This document shows positions 1 to 8,942 of a stretch of DNA of 64,000 nucleotides, one piece after another. Positions within the stretch are counted from its first letter, which is position 1. Each line of letters begins with the position of its first letter. The notes under the pieces are model-generated. The model saw only the letters and a list, made by a program, of their open reading frames with translations. It did not search any database and had not been told where the DNA came from. Both the position numbers and the translations under genes were made by a program. The stretch is from assembly GCF_003289965.1 (NCBI RefSeq), contig NZ_QMBQ01000004.1, positions 1 through 64,000 on the forward strand, read 5' to 3'. The DNA comes from Mesorhizobium atlanticum. GTDB taxonomy: Bacteria > Pseudomonadota > Alphaproteobacteria > Rhizobiales > Rhizobiaceae.

Positions 1-326
1 CGGGCCTGCCGGTGATGGCATCGGCCACCCATATCGTGCCGGTGCTGGTCGGCGACCCCGAGCTCTGCAAGATGGCGAGCGACCGGCTGCTTGGCGTGCA
101 CGGCATCTATATCCAGCCGATCAACTATCCGACGGTGCCGCGCGGCACCGAGCGGCTGCGCATCACGCCGACACCGTTCCATTCGGACGCACTGATCGCC
201 GAACTGCAGGACGCGCTGGTCGAGACCTGGGATGCGCTCGGCATCCCCTATGCCGGCTCCGGCCGTCCCGCCGTCGCCAAGACCGACCGCATCATTCCGC
301 TGCTGGTGCCGAAATCAGGCGGCTGA
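1..326 (+). CDS. hemA: 5-aminolevulinate synthase, C-terminal part (5' end outside window)
   Basis: This is the last ~107 residues of an alpha-oxoamine synthase; the reading frame is open to the left edge, so the start lies outside the window. The stretch [12 protein letters not shown] followed by [18 protein letters not shown] matches the C-terminal domain of the alphaproteobacterial (Shemin-type) enzyme, which condenses glycine and succinyl-CoA to 5-aminolevulinate for haem and tetrapyrrole synthesis in the cytosol using PLP. The PLP lysine is upstream of the window. Related family members such as KBL and BioF differ in the [11 protein letters not shown] segment, so the assignment is fairly firm. 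A ~250-bp non-coding gap with GC-rich palindromes follows. Confidence 0.88.
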   Translation, partial: GLPVMASATHIVPVLVGDPELCKMASDRLLGVHGIYIQPINYPTVPRGTERLRITPTPFHSDALIAELQDALVETWDALGIPYAGSGRPAVAKTDRIIPLLVPKSGG

Positions 327-574
327 AGTACGCGCAAAGGACGCTGTGGCAACCTCAATTTGGCGCATGATCCTTTCCGAAGATCGAATCGGTTCTTCGG
401 GGCCATGCGCGTGCTCACGGACCTGAATGTCCGCTGCGCTCCGGCCTTCGCCGGCCGAAGCGTCCATAAGCACATTCGCCCTTTGAAGGCTACGGCCGGC
501 GTAGGCCGGTTCTCGAAAATCACACCGGCTGACTCACCGGAGCGAGTTCGATCCGGGCTTCGTCGACGGCTCGG
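327..574. other. Intergenic region between convergent hemA and aminotransferase genes
   Basis: No credible gene. It contains GC-rich inverted repeats (around 440-460 and 490-512, CCGGC/GCCGG-type) that could act as bidirectional terminators between the two convergent genes or be a dispersed palindromic element. Only shadow reading frames cover it. Confidence 0.4.
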
Positions 575-1741
575 CTACACCGTCTTCATCCATTTCGCCA
601 GGCGATGCGCCGCTTCCTCGAGCTGATCGAGGCGGCGGTGGAAGCATAGTCTGAGGAAGGCTTCGCCGCCGGGACCGAAGGCGGTGCCTGGCGCCAGGCC
701 GACATTGGCATTGTCGACGATGTCGAAGGCGGCTTTTCGGGAATCGGTGAGACCGTCGACCCTGAAGAACAGGTAGAAAGCGCCCTGCGGCACGGTGAAA
801 CGCGCCTTGCCGGTGGCGCCCAGGATACCGCAGACCAGATCGCGCGCGGCCCGCGCGCGTTCCACCTGTTCGGTGATGAAGCCGTCGCCCTCGTCGAGGG
901 CGGCGACAGCGCCGCGCTGCATGAACTGGGCAACGCCCGAGGTCGAGTATTGGATCAGGTTTTCGAACACCTGCTGCAAGGCTGGATGGGTTTTGATCCA
1001 GCCTATACGCCATCCGGTCATCGCCCAGTTCTTGGAAAAACTGTTGACGAACAGGATGCGGTCCTCGGCCGTGGCGATGTCGAGGAAGGACGGCGCGCGG
1101 CCATGGCCGTAGTGGAACAACGAGTAGATCTCGTCGGCGATGATCCATAGACCCCTTGCGCGGGCAAGATCGAGGATCGCCTGGAGCGTCTCCTTGTCGG
1201 CAGTCCAACCGGTGGGGTTGGACGGCGTGTTGATGAACAACAGCTTCGTGCGCGGCGTGATCGCGGAGCCGATCTTGTCGACGTCGCAGGACCAGCCATT
1301 GCCGGACTGGTCGAGCGTGACCGGCACCGGCACAGCGCCCGCCACGCCCGCGGCGGCGGCGAAATTCGGCCAGGCGGGGGAGAGGTAGATCACCTCGTCG
1401 CCGCTGCCGGCGATCGCGTCGATGGCCAGCTGGATGGCGTGCATGCCGGATCCGGTGACGATGAACTCCTCCTCGGCGAAGGCCTTGCCGAAATGCCTGG
1501 CGTAGTAGCGCGCGAGCGCCTGCCTGAGCTCGGGAATGCCTTTCTGCCAGGTGTAGAAGGTCTCGCCACTGGCGAGCCCGCGGGCGGCGGCATCGCTGAT
1601 GAAGGAAGGTGTAGGCAGATCGCCCTCGCCGGCCCAGAGCGGGATCAGCCCTTCGCGCAAGCGGCCGTGGTTGATGACGGCGACGATGCCGCTTTCGGGT
1701 GCGGCGCGGGCTTCGGCGCGCAAGGTCTCGATCAAAGTCAT
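575..1741 (-). CDS. PLP-dependent aminotransferase, class I/II
   Basis: A 388-residue fold-type I aminotransferase, a normal length for the AspC/AlaA-like subgroup. Visible landmarks are the NTPSNPTG loop, the IIADEIY segment carrying the aspartate that pairs with the PLP pyridine nitrogen, the SFSKNWAMTGWRIGW segment with the Schiff-base lysine, and a C-terminal LRLCF segment with the substrate carboxylate-binding arginine. The family moves amino groups between an amino acid and a 2-oxo acid; the exact substrate (aspartate, alanine, aromatic) cannot be read from the sequence. It is transcribed alone, away from mscL. Cytosolic. Confidence 0.88.
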   Translation of the reverse strand: MTLIETLRAEARAAPESGIVAVINHGRLREGLIPLWAGEGDLPTPSFISDAAARGLASGETFYTWQKGIPELRQALARYYARHFGKAFAEEEFIVTGSGMHAIQLAIDAIAGSGDEVIYLSPAWPNFAAAAGVAGAVPVPVTLDQSGNGWSCDVDKIGSAITPRTKLLFINTPSNPTGWTADKETLQAILDLARARGLWIIADEIYSLFHYGHGRAPSFLDIATAEDRILFVNSFSKNWAMTGWRIGWIKTHPALQQVFENLIQYSTSGVAQFMQRGAVAALDEGDGFITEQVERARAARDLVCGILGATGKARFTVPQGAFYLFFRVDGLTDSRKAAFDIVDNANVGLAPGTAFGPGGEAFLRLCFHRRLDQLEEAAHRLAKWMKTV

Positions 1742-1794
1742 GACAAATCCGTTCTTATCCCGGCAGCGCTCATAGCAGATAGAAAAACAGAAAA

Positions 1795-1816
1795 CCCCGG
1801 CCGCCAGCGGCCGGGG
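1795..1816 (-). terminator. Rho-independent terminator of mscL
   Basis: A perfect 10-bp GC-rich inverted repeat (CCCCGGCCGC/GCGGCCGGGG) with a very tight loop. On the minus strand it is followed by a T-rich run (complement of 1781-1794), 26 bp beyond the mscL stop codon. This is a classic intrinsic terminator. Confidence 0.8.
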
Positions 1817-1842
1817 CTTTGGTCCAGAAGGCTGGCGCCACG

Positions 1843-2262
1843 TTATCTCTTGGCGAGCAGGTCGCGGATTTCGGTCAGCAGCTGCACGTCGGCCGGCGGC
1901 GGAGCCGCGGGGGCAGCGAGCTTTTCACGTTCCAGCCGCTTGCGCAGATTGTTCACCGCCTTGACCATCAGGAAAATGATGAATGCGAGGATCAGGAAGT
2001 TCAGCGCCACGGTGATGAAGTTGCCATAGGCAAAGACTGCACCTTGCTTACGCGCATCGGCCAGATTTGTGGCAGTCACATTGTGCGACAGGCCAATGAA
2101 GTAATTGGAAAAGTCGACCCCTCCGAGCGCACCGATGAAGGGCATGATGATGTCGTTGACCAAGGAATCGACAATCTTGCCGAAGGCGGCGCCGATGATG
2201 ACGCCGACGGCCAGGTCCATCACATTGCCCTTGGAAATGAATTCCTGGAATTCTTTCAGCAT
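1843..2262 (-). CDS. mscL: Large-conductance mechanosensitive channel MscL
   Basis: A 139-residue inner-membrane channel that opens under high membrane tension to release solutes on hypo-osmotic shock. The N-terminal amphipathic helix ([20 protein letters not shown]) and the first membrane helix ([20 protein letters not shown]) are the family signature. A second membrane helix ([18 protein letters not shown]) precedes the charged C-terminal bundle helix. An AGGAGG ribosome site lies 5 bp before the ATG. It is a single gene closed by its own terminator. The periplasmic loop and Pro/Ala linker lengths are within the family range. Confidence 0.95.
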   Translation of the reverse strand: MLKEFQEFISKGNVMDLAVGVIIGAAFGKIVDSLVNDIIMPFIGALGGVDFSNYFIGLSHNVTATNLADARKQGAVFAYGNFITVALNFLILAFIIFLMVKAVNNLRKRLEREKLAAPAAPPPADVQLLTEIRDLLAKR

Positions 2263-2605
2263 TCGACCCTCCTTGCCATGACGGGACGCGCTACCGCCTC
2301 ACCAGTTGTCCTTCGGCGCCGACCCGAGCCCACAATAACAAAAACCCCCGGTTGCAAAACCGGAAAAACAGCGAAGGCACCGGTTTGTGTCACGCATCGT
2401 CATCAGCCGCATATGCGCCGAAAGCCGCGATGGACTTGGGCCCCGAGCTGTGGTTGCGTCAGGGCGGTCGAGCGTTTCCATCGAAATGCGCGACCGCTTT
2501 GGGTATTTGTTCTGACGCAATTCCTGACGGCAGATCGCCTGGTATTTTTTTCGGAATTGGTTGGGCAGGCCGGATGGGAGACCGGCCAGGGAGGAAGCTC
2601 AGGCC
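2263..2605. other. Non-coding region between mscL and the hybrid kinase
   Basis: Divergent promoter region of about 340 bp with no supportable gene. A short hairpin (CCGGTT/AACCGG, 2348-2363) flanked by A-rich runs is visible. The region must hold the promoters of mscL (leftward) and of the sensor kinase (rightward), but I see no strong consensus elements. Confidence 0.4.
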
Positions 2606-5600
2606 GTGCAAGGCTGGTTCGTCGTCATCATCGCGATCGCCTATGTGACGCTGCTTTTCGCCATTGCCAGCGTCGGCGACCGGCGTGCCGCCGCCTCCGG
2701 GCTCGGCCGGGCGCGGCCGTTCATCTATGCGCTCAGCCTGGCCATCTACTGCACCTCCTGGACCTTCTTCGGCTCGGTTGGCCTTTCCTCCGAGCGCGGC
2801 CTCGAATTCCTCGGCATCTATACCGGCCCGGTGCTGGTCTTCGTGTTCGGCTTCCCACTGCTCAACCGCCTGGTCCGGCTGGCGAAGAGCGAGAAGATCA
2901 CCTCGATCGCCGACTTTCTCGGCGCCCGCTACGGCAAGAGCTTCACCGTCGCGGCGATCGCGACGCTGATCGCCACGATCGGCGCGGTGCCCTATATCGC
3001 GCTGCAGCTCAAGGCGATCTCGGGCTCGGTCAGCCTGATGATCGAACACTATACCGGCTCGCCACCCTCTTTCGATCCGTTCGTCAGTGATATCTCGCTG
3101 GTGGTGGCGATGCTTTTGGCGCTGTTCGCGGTGCTGTTCGGCACCCGCCACGCCGACGCCACGGAACATCAGGACGGGCTGGTTCTGGCGGTTGCGGTCG
3201 AGACCGTGGTGAAGCTTGCCGCCTTCATAGCCATCGGCCTGATGGTCACGTTCCTGATCTTCGGCGGCCCCGGCGATATGTTCGCCAAGTTGGCCGCGAA
3301 CGGCCAGGTACGCCAGGCGATGAGCTACAATACCTCTTTAGCCACCTGGCTGGTGCTGACCACCTTGAGCGGCTTTGCCATCCTGATGCTGCCGCGGCAA
3401 TTCTATGTCACCATCGTCGAGAACCGCAGCGAGGCCGAACTGCGCACGGCGACCTGGCTGTTCCCGCTCTATCTCGTGGCGATCAACCTCTTCGTGCTGC
3501 CGATCGCCTTTGCCGGCCTGTCGCTGGTCGGCGCCAAGACCAGCAGTGACCTCTATGTCCTGTCGCTGCCGCTGCTCGGCGGCCATGACGTGCTCGCCAT
3601 GGCCGCCTTCGTCGGCGGCCTCTCGGCGGCGACCGCCATGGTGATCGTCGAAAGTGTCGCGCTGTCGATCATGATCTCCAACGATCTCATCATCCCGCTG
3701 TTCGTGCGCCGCGTGATCAAGACCAGCGCTTCGGAGAACGAGGACTGGTCGACGCTGATCCTCAACGTACGCCGCGCGTCCATCTTCATCCTGCTGTTCA
3801 TCGCGTTCCTCTATTACCGCGAGAGCACCAACAGCGCGCGGCTGTCCTCGATCGGGCTGATGTCGTTCGCGGCGATCGCGCAATTTGCGCCGGCGCTGAT
3901 CGGCGGCCTGATCTGGCGTCGCGCTAATGGCCGGGGCGCAGCGCTCGGCATGGTCGCGGGCATCGCTGTCTGGGGTTATACGCTTCTTCTGCCCTCGCTC
4001 GCCGGCCCCGGTTCCGACATGGTCGTCCATGGACTGTTCGGCTTCGAGGCGCTGAGGCCACAGGCGCTGTTCGGCACCGTCGGCGAGCCGCTGAACCATG
4101 GCGTGCTGTGGAGCCTCTCGGTCAACGCCCTGTTTTTTGTCCTCGGCTCCCTCTCCCGCGCATCCGTGCCGCTTGAGCGCATCCAGGCGGCGATCTTCGT
4201 ACCGCGCGAGGCGGGCCCGATGCCGAGTCTCAGGCGCTTCCGCACCGCCGTCACCGTCAACGATCTCAAGGACACGATCTCGCGCTATCTCGGCGTCGAG
4301 CGCACGGAGCGCTCCTTTCAGTCGTTTGAGAAGAGCGCAAGCGTTTCGCTCCACGGCAAAGAGCAAGCGAGCATGGATGTCATCCGCTTCTCGGAGCAAC
4401 TGCTGGCAAGCGCCGTCGGCTCGTCCTCGGCGCGGCTCATCCTGTCGCTGCTCTTCCGCCGCAACGACCGCGATTCCAAGGATGCCTTCAAGCTGCTCGA
4501 CGACGCCACCGAGGCGCTGCAACACAATCGCGACCTCTTACAGATCGCGCTCGACCAGATGGAGCAGGGCATCACCGTCTTCGATCGCGATTTCCGGCTG
4601 ATCTGCTGGAACCGGCAATACCGGCTGCTGTTCGACCTGCCGGACGAAATGGGCCAGGTCGGCGTGTCGCTCGACCGGATCCTGCGCCATCTCGCCGAAC
4701 GCGGCGATATTCCGGCCGACCAGCGCGTGACGATGCTCAACCGGCTGACCAGCTTCGCCGGACCATGGCAGATGGAGCTGAAGACCAGCGGGCGCATCCT
4801 GGAGCTGCGCTCCAACCCGATGCCCGACGGCGGCATCGTCGCCACCTATGCCGACATCTCCGGCCGCGTCGAGCAGGACCTGGCGCTGAAGCGGGCCAAT
4901 GAATCGCTGGAACAGCGGGTCAAGACCCGCACCATCGAACTCACCCGGGTCAACGAGGAACTGGCGCAGGCGCAGATGCTGGCCGAGGAGGCCAATCTCG
5001 GCAAGACGCGCTTCCTCGCCGCCGCCGGCCACGACATCCTGCAGCCGCTGAACGCCGCGCGGCTCTATTGCTCGTCGCTGATCGAGAAGGCCGGCAAGGG
5101 GCCGGCCGGCAAGGCGGCCATCAACATCGAGTCCTCGCTGGAATCCGTCGAAACCATCCTCGGCGCGGTGCTCGACATCTCGCGGCTCGACGCCGGCGCC
5201 ATGAAGCCGGAAGACATAGCCTTCAGCCTCGGCGGGCTGCTCGGCCAGATCGGCAATGATTTTCGCCCTTTGGCCGCCGAAAAGAAGCTCGAACTCAAGA
5301 TCATGCCGTCCTCGCTCGGCGTCATGACTGATCGCAATCTCTTGCGCCGGCTGGTCCAGAACCTGGTCTCGAACGCCATCAAATACACGCGCAAGGGCCG
5401 CATCCTTGTGGGTGTGCGGCGGCGCGGCGAACTGGCCGAGATCCAGGTGATCGACACCGGCATCGGCATCGCCGGCGACAAGCTCAACACCGTCTTCCAC
5501 GAGTTCACGCGCCTCGACGAGGGCGTGCGCGAGGCCGAGGGGCTCGGCCTTGGCCTTTCGATCGTCGACCGCATCGCCAGGGTGCTGAGGCTCGAAATCC

Positions 5601-6091
5601 GCATTTTCTCCAACCCGGGCAAAGGCACGCGCTTTTCCGTCCTGTTGCCGATCGCGGCGGTCGCGGCGCCGCCGCGTGAGATCGGCAAGGCGCCGGCCCG
5701 CTCCGCCTCGACGCTTGCCGGGCTCGAAGTGCTCTGCATCGACAATGACGCGCGCATCCTCGACGGCATGCGGCTGCTGCTCGAAGGCTGGGGCTGCCAT
5801 GTCGAGACGGCTTCGGGAGCGGGAGAGCTTGTGCGGCCCGGCGCGGCGAGGCCGGACGTCGTGCTTGCCGACTATCATCTCGACGGCGGCACCGGCCTCG
5901 ACGCGATCGCCAGGCTGCGCGCCGTCTACGGCCAGGACCTGCCCTGCGTGCTGGTCACCGCCGACCGCTCCAGCGAGGTGCGCGCCGCCGCAAGCCAGCT
6001 CGACATTCCGGTCGTCAACAAGCCGGTGAAGCCCGCCGTGCTCCGCTCGATGATGGCAAGGGTCAGGCCGCTGGCGCCGGCGGCGGAGTAG
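2606..6091 (+). CDS. Hybrid sensor histidine kinase with N-terminal sodium/solute symporter-like sensor
   Basis: I place the start at GTG 2606, because an AGGGAGG ribosome site lies ~11 bp before it; this gives 1161 residues. Residues 1-~510 are a multi-helix SSS (sodium:solute symporter)-like region. A PAS domain (~640-755) and a coiled coil follow. HisKA has the variant H-box AAGHDILQPLNAARL (His ~809). The HATPase domain has NAIKY, DTGIGI and GLGLGLSIV, and a C-terminal receiver has a phospho-acceptor Asp near 1089 (VVLADYHLD). This architecture matches the NahK/ErcS/CbrA-like family of inner-membrane hybrid kinases. The ligand is unknown. The convergent LuxR-type regulator 12 bp away is the likely partner. 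Confidence 0.9.
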   Translation: MQGWFVVIIAIAYVTLLFAIASVGDRRAAASGLGRARPFIYALSLAIYCTSWTFFGSVGLSSERGLEFLGIYTGPVLVFVFGFPLLNRLVRLAKSEKITSIADFLGARYGKSFTVAAIATLIATIGAVPYIALQLKAISGSVSLMIEHYTGSPPSFDPFVSDISLVVAMLLALFAVLFGTRHADATEHQDGLVLAVAVETVVKLAAFIAIGLMVTFLIFGGPGDMFAKLAANGQVRQAMSYNTSLATWLVLTTLSGFAILMLPRQFYVTIVENRSEAELRTATWLFPLYLVAINLFVLPIAFAGLSLVGAKTSSDLYVLSLPLLGGHDVLAMAAFVGGLSAATAMVIVESVALSIMISNDLIIPLFVRRVIKTSASENEDWSTLILNVRRASIFILLFIAFLYYRESTNSARLSSIGLMSFAAIAQFAPALIGGLIWRRANGRGAALGMVAGIAVWGYTLLLPSLAGPGSDMVVHGLFGFEALRPQALFGTVGEPLNHGVLWSLSVNALFFVLGSLSRASVPLERIQAAIFVPREAGPMPSLRRFRTAVTVNDLKDTISRYLGVERTERSFQSFEKSASVSLHGKEQASMDVIRFSEQLLASAVGSSSARLILSLLFRRNDRDSKDAFKLLDDATEALQHNRDLLQIALDQMEQGITVFDRDFRLICWNRQYRLLFDLPDEMGQVGVSLDRILRHLAERGDIPADQRVTMLNRLTSFAGPWQMELKTSGRILELRSNPMPDGGIVATYADISGRVEQDLALKRANESLEQRVKTRTIELTRVNEELAQAQMLAEEANLGKTRFLAAAGHDILQPLNAARLYCSSLIEKAGKGPAGKAAINIESSLESVETILGAVLDISRLDAGAMKPEDIAFSLGGLLGQIGNDFRPLAAEKKLELKIMPSSLGVMTDRNLLRRLVQNLVSNAIKYTRKGRILVGVRRRGELAEIQVIDTGIGIAGDKLNTVFHEFTRLDEGVREAEGLGLGLSIVDRIARVLRLEIRIFSNPGKGTRFSVLLPIAAVAAPPREIGKAPARSASTLAGLEVLCIDNDARILDGMRLLLEGWGCHVETASGAGELVRPGAARPDVVLADYHLDGGTGLDAIARLRAVYGQDLPCVLVTADRSSEVRAAASQLDIPVVNKPVKPAVLRSMMARVRPLAPAAE

Positions 6092-6103
6092 AGGCAGAAG
6101 TAG

Positions 6104-6790
6104 CTAACTTACCGGCTGCAGCGGGTCATTGCCGATCTTGGAGAGCTGGATGACCGCCTGGGTGCGGCTGTCGACGCCAAGCTTCTGCAGGATGGCCGAG
6201 ACGTGCGCCTTGATGGTGGCCTCGGAAACGCCGAGCTCATAGGCGATCTGCTTGTTGAGCAGGCCTTCCGCCAGCATGCCGAGCACGCGTGTCTGCTGCG
6301 GCGTCAGGGCCTGCAGGCGCTTGATCAGGTCGGAGATTTCCGGGTCGCGCTCGACGCCGAGCTCGATGCCGGCGGGTGCCGCGATATCGCCGGCGAGCAC
6401 GGCTTGCACCGCGGCGCGGATTTCTTCCATGCTGGCCGATTTGGAGATGAAGCCGGAGGCGCCGAGATCGAGGGCGCGGCGGATGGTGACGGGATCGTCA
6501 TGGGCCGACACCACGACCAGCGGCACCGCCGGATGGATGCCGCGCAGCGCAATCAGGCCGGAGAGGCCGCTGGCGCCCGGCATCGACAAGTCGAGCAGCA
6601 CCATGTCGATATCCTCATTGGCCAGCACCAGCGCCTTGGCGCTTTCGAAATCGCCGGCCTCATGGATGGCGGCGACGTCACCGATGCCGGCCAGCGCCTC
6701 CTTCAGCGCGCCGCGAAAAAGCGGATGGTCGTCGGCAATGACGAAAGTGTGGCCCGACGGCAAATATTCCTCCCCCGATCCCATCATCAT
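6104..6790 (-). CDS. LuxR/FixJ-family response regulator
   Basis: 228 residues: an N-terminal receiver with the DD pair (VIADDHPLF) and phospho-acceptor Asp67 (VLLDLSMPG), and a C-terminal LuxR-type helix-turn-helix (LTPQQTRVLGMLAEGLLNKQIAYELGVSEATIKAHVSAIL). It binds DNA when phosphorylated. It lies tail-to-tail with the hybrid kinase, which suggests a cognate pair. The chosen start is the first of three tandem ATG codons (6790). An alternative is a TTG ten codons in, which has a much better GGGGGAGG ribosome site. A longer upstream frame exists but lacks coding character. Confidence 0.88.
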   Translation of the reverse strand: MMMGSGEEYLPSGHTFVIADDHPLFRGALKEALAGIGDVAAIHEAGDFESAKALVLANEDIDMVLLDLSMPGASGLSGLIALRGIHPAVPLVVVSAHDDPVTIRRALDLGASGFISKSASMEEIRAAVQAVLAGDIAAPAGIELGVERDPEISDLIKRLQALTPQQTRVLGMLAEGLLNKQIAYELGVSEATIKAHVSAILQKLGVDSRTQAVIQLSKIGNDPLQPVS

Positions 6791-6951
6791 TTTCGTGCTT
6801 CTTGCGGGGACCGGAATGATTATGCGGCCGCGCGGCGCTTTTTCAAGCGGCAAAGGCCGCGCATGGGGTTTTCCCCAGGAGCGGCCGGCTGTCGTTTGCG
6901 CAATTCCGGACGGAAAACCGCTGTGCACTTTTCCTGGAATTGCGCCCCGGC

Positions 6952-7389
6952 TCAGGTCTTCTGCTGGTTCAGCTTGGCGCCGCCGTCGCCGTCTTCCTTG
7001 TCCATGTCCTTGACGATGTCCTTGAAGGTCCGGAAGAAGCGCTCCATGTAGCTCATCGTCCTGTTGAAGTCCTCTTCGCTCGGCAGTTGCGACTCCAGCC
7101 GGGCGGAGAGCGAATTCTCGAGCTTGGCGACCCGCGCATCGAGGGCCTTGACCGAATTGTCCAGCCGGTCGATCTCGTCCTGGTAGGCGGCGCGCTCGTC
7201 CGCCGCCATCTTGCAGACGAGCTGACCGGCGCGCTCCTCGCAGATCGACATGGCGCCGGTCCTCGTATCCATGCGGACATAGCCGTTGGCCGACTTCTCC
7301 AGACGGTAGTGGTCGGTTTCCTCGGAATAGGCGGAAGCGGCAACTAACGAGCAAAGCGCCGCGGGGATCAGGATGTGCTGCAGACGCAT
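6952..7389 (-). CDS. Secreted coiled-coil protein of unknown function
   Basis: 145 residues from ATG 7389, which has a GAGGA ribosome site 4 bp upstream; an upstream in-frame start is less likely. It has a typical signal peptide (MRLQHILIPAALCSLVAASAYS), so the product is probably periplasmic. The mature part has a cysteine pair (SICEERAGQLVCKM) that could form a disulfide, then a long charged helix with heptad character (~65-100), and ends in an acidic-glycine tail. I do not recognise a family. It lies upstream of and divergent from the DUF952-pyrD genes. Confidence 0.7.
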   Translation of the reverse strand: MRLQHILIPAALCSLVAASAYSEETDHYRLEKSANGYVRMDTRTGAMSICEERAGQLVCKMAADERAAYQDEIDRLDNSVKALDARVAKLENSLSARLESQLPSEEDFNRTMSYMERFFRTFKDIVKDMDKEDGDGGAKLNQQKT

Positions 7390-7500
7390 ATCGTCCTCCA
7401 TGAGCCAATGAAGACGGGCTATCACAGGTTTGCGCCGGAAATGGGGAAGAGTCGAGCTTCAAGCCTTCCCCGCTCCTTCGGTTCAGACTATAGCGCGAGA

Positions 7501-7848
7501 ATGTCTCAGATTATCTACAAGATCGCCCCCGAGGCGCTTTGGCGCGAAGCCGAAAAGAACGGGCGCTTCACCGGCGCGCCGATCGACATCGCCGACGGCT
7601 TCATCCATTTCTCCACCGCCGCGCAGGTGCGCGAGACGGCGGCGAAACATTTCGCCGGCCAGACAGGTCTGCTGCTGATCGCCATCGACGGGGAGAAGCT
7701 GGGTGACGCGCTGAAATACGAGGTGTCGCGCGGCGGCGCGCTGTTCCCGCATCTCTACACCCCCCTCGCTCTCGACGCCGTCCTTTGGGCCAAGCCTTTG
7801 CCGCTCGGCGCCGGCGGCCACGAATTCCCGGCGCTGGAGGGCGAATGA
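7501..7848 (+). CDS. DUF952 family protein
   Basis: A 115-residue small cytosolic protein. The sequence from IIYKIAP through WREAEKNGRFTGAPIDIADGFIHFS is the hallmark of DUF952, a family with an ADP-ribosyltransferase-like/NUDIX-unrelated fold and no settled function. The ATG at 7501 is preferred over an upstream in-frame codon, since similarity begins here. Its stop overlaps the pyrD start in an ATGA arrangement, so the two are translationally coupled; this gene pairing is common in Hyphomicrobiales. Confidence 0.85.
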   Translation: MSQIIYKIAPEALWREAEKNGRFTGAPIDIADGFIHFSTAAQVRETAAKHFAGQTGLLLIAIDGEKLGDALKYEVSRGGALFPHLYTPLALDAVLWAKPLPLGAGGHEFPALEGE

Positions 7849-8918
7849 GCGTGCTCGACCGGATCGGCCAGAAACTGCTTTTCTCCTTCGATCCGGAAAC
7901 CGCGCATGGCCTGTCGATCGCGGCGTTGCGCTGCGGGCTTCCGGTCGGCGCAACGGCGCCACGCGACGCGCGGCTCAAGATCAGGCTCTGCGGCCTCAAC
8001 TTCCCGAACCCGCTCGGCATGGCCGCAGGCTACGACAAGAACGCCGAAGTGCCGGACGCGCTGCTTGGGCTTGGCTTCGGCTTCGCCGAAATCGGCACCA
8101 TCACGCCGCTGCCGCAACCCGGCAATCCGAAGCCGCGCATTTTCCGGCTGACGGCGGATGAAGCGGTGATCAACCGGCTGGGCTTCAACAATGAAGGCCA
8201 TGCGGCGGCGGAAAAGCGGCTTGCCGCGCGCAAGGGGCGGCCGGGCATTGTCGGCGTCAACATCGGCGCCAACAAGGACAGCGCCGACCGCATCGCCGAC
8301 TACGAGCGCGGCGTCGCCCGCTTCGCGCCCCATGCGAGTTACCTCACCATCAACATCTCCTCGCCCAACACGCCGGGCCTGCGCAACATGCAGGCGCGCG
8401 AGCAGCTTGGCGAACTGTTGTCGCGGGTGATGGCCGCGCGTGCCGCGGCCCCTGCGCAGCCGCCCGTCTTCCTCAAGATCGCGCCGGATCTCGTCGAAGC
8501 GGAACTGGAAGACATCGCCGCCGAGACCGCCGAGAAGAAGATCGACGGCGTCATCGTCTCCAACACGACACTGTCGCGGACCGGATTGCGGAGCGGCGGC
8601 GTGGCGAATGAAACCGGCGGCCTCTCGGGAAAACCATTGTTCGAACGTTCGACCGCGGTTCTGGCCCGCATGCGCAAGCTGCTCGGACCCGACATGGCCA
8701 TTGTCGGTGTCGGCGGCGTCCACTCCACCGAGACGGCGCTTGAGAAAATCCGCGCCGGCGCGGATCTCGTCCAACTCTACACCGGCATGATCTATGCCGG
8801 GCCGGCGCTGCCGGGGCGCATCGTTGCCGGCATGGCGCGGTTCGTGGAGAGGGAGCGGCTCAAATCCATCGCAGAGCTGCGCGACAGCGGCTGCGCAAGC
8901 TGGTCCGAACGACTCTGA
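7845..8918 (+). CDS. pyrD: Dihydroorotate dehydrogenase (quinone), class 2
   Basis: A 357-residue FMN enzyme oxidising dihydroorotate to orotate with quinone as electron acceptor, the fourth step of UMP synthesis, on the inner face of the membrane. The N-terminal helical extension (RIGQKLLFSFDPETAHGLSI) that binds membrane and quinone identifies class 2. FPNPLGMAAGYDKNAE, RLGFNNEG, INISSPNTPGLR, the FLKIAPDL lysine, IVSNTT and VGGVHS are FMN and substrate motifs. It overlaps the DUF952 gene by 4 bp. Confidence 0.96.
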   Translation: MSVLDRIGQKLLFSFDPETAHGLSIAALRCGLPVGATAPRDARLKIRLCGLNFPNPLGMAAGYDKNAEVPDALLGLGFGFAEIGTITPLPQPGNPKPRIFRLTADEAVINRLGFNNEGHAAAEKRLAARKGRPGIVGVNIGANKDSADRIADYERGVARFAPHASYLTINISSPNTPGLRNMQAREQLGELLSRVMAARAAAPAQPPVFLKIAPDLVEAELEDIAAETAEKKIDGVIVSNTTLSRTGLRSGGVANETGGLSGKPLFERSTAVLARMRKLLGPDMAIVGVGGVHSTETALEKIRAGADLVQLYTGMIYAGPALPGRIVAGMARFVERERLKSIAELRDSGCASWSERL

Positions 8919-8942
8919 CGCACAGCATCGGGAGGACGGAAG

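Noticed and set aside
1819-3090. Plus-strand frame across mscL into the kinase start
   Set aside because: Antisense to mscL and out of frame with the kinase; Arg/His/Pro-rich shadow.
3338-4525. Long reading frame on the minus strand inside the hybrid kinase gene
   Set aside because: Shadow of a high-GC gene: rich in Arg, Gln and Asp repeats, no fold or motif, fully inside a well-supported gene. The same holds for 4538-5878 and 14901-16415 on the minus strand.
6791-7462. N-terminal extension of the LuxR-type regulator frame
   Set aside because: It would overlap the well-supported secreted-protein gene on the same strand, and the residues look random; the tandem ATG at 6788-6790 begins the receiver domain.
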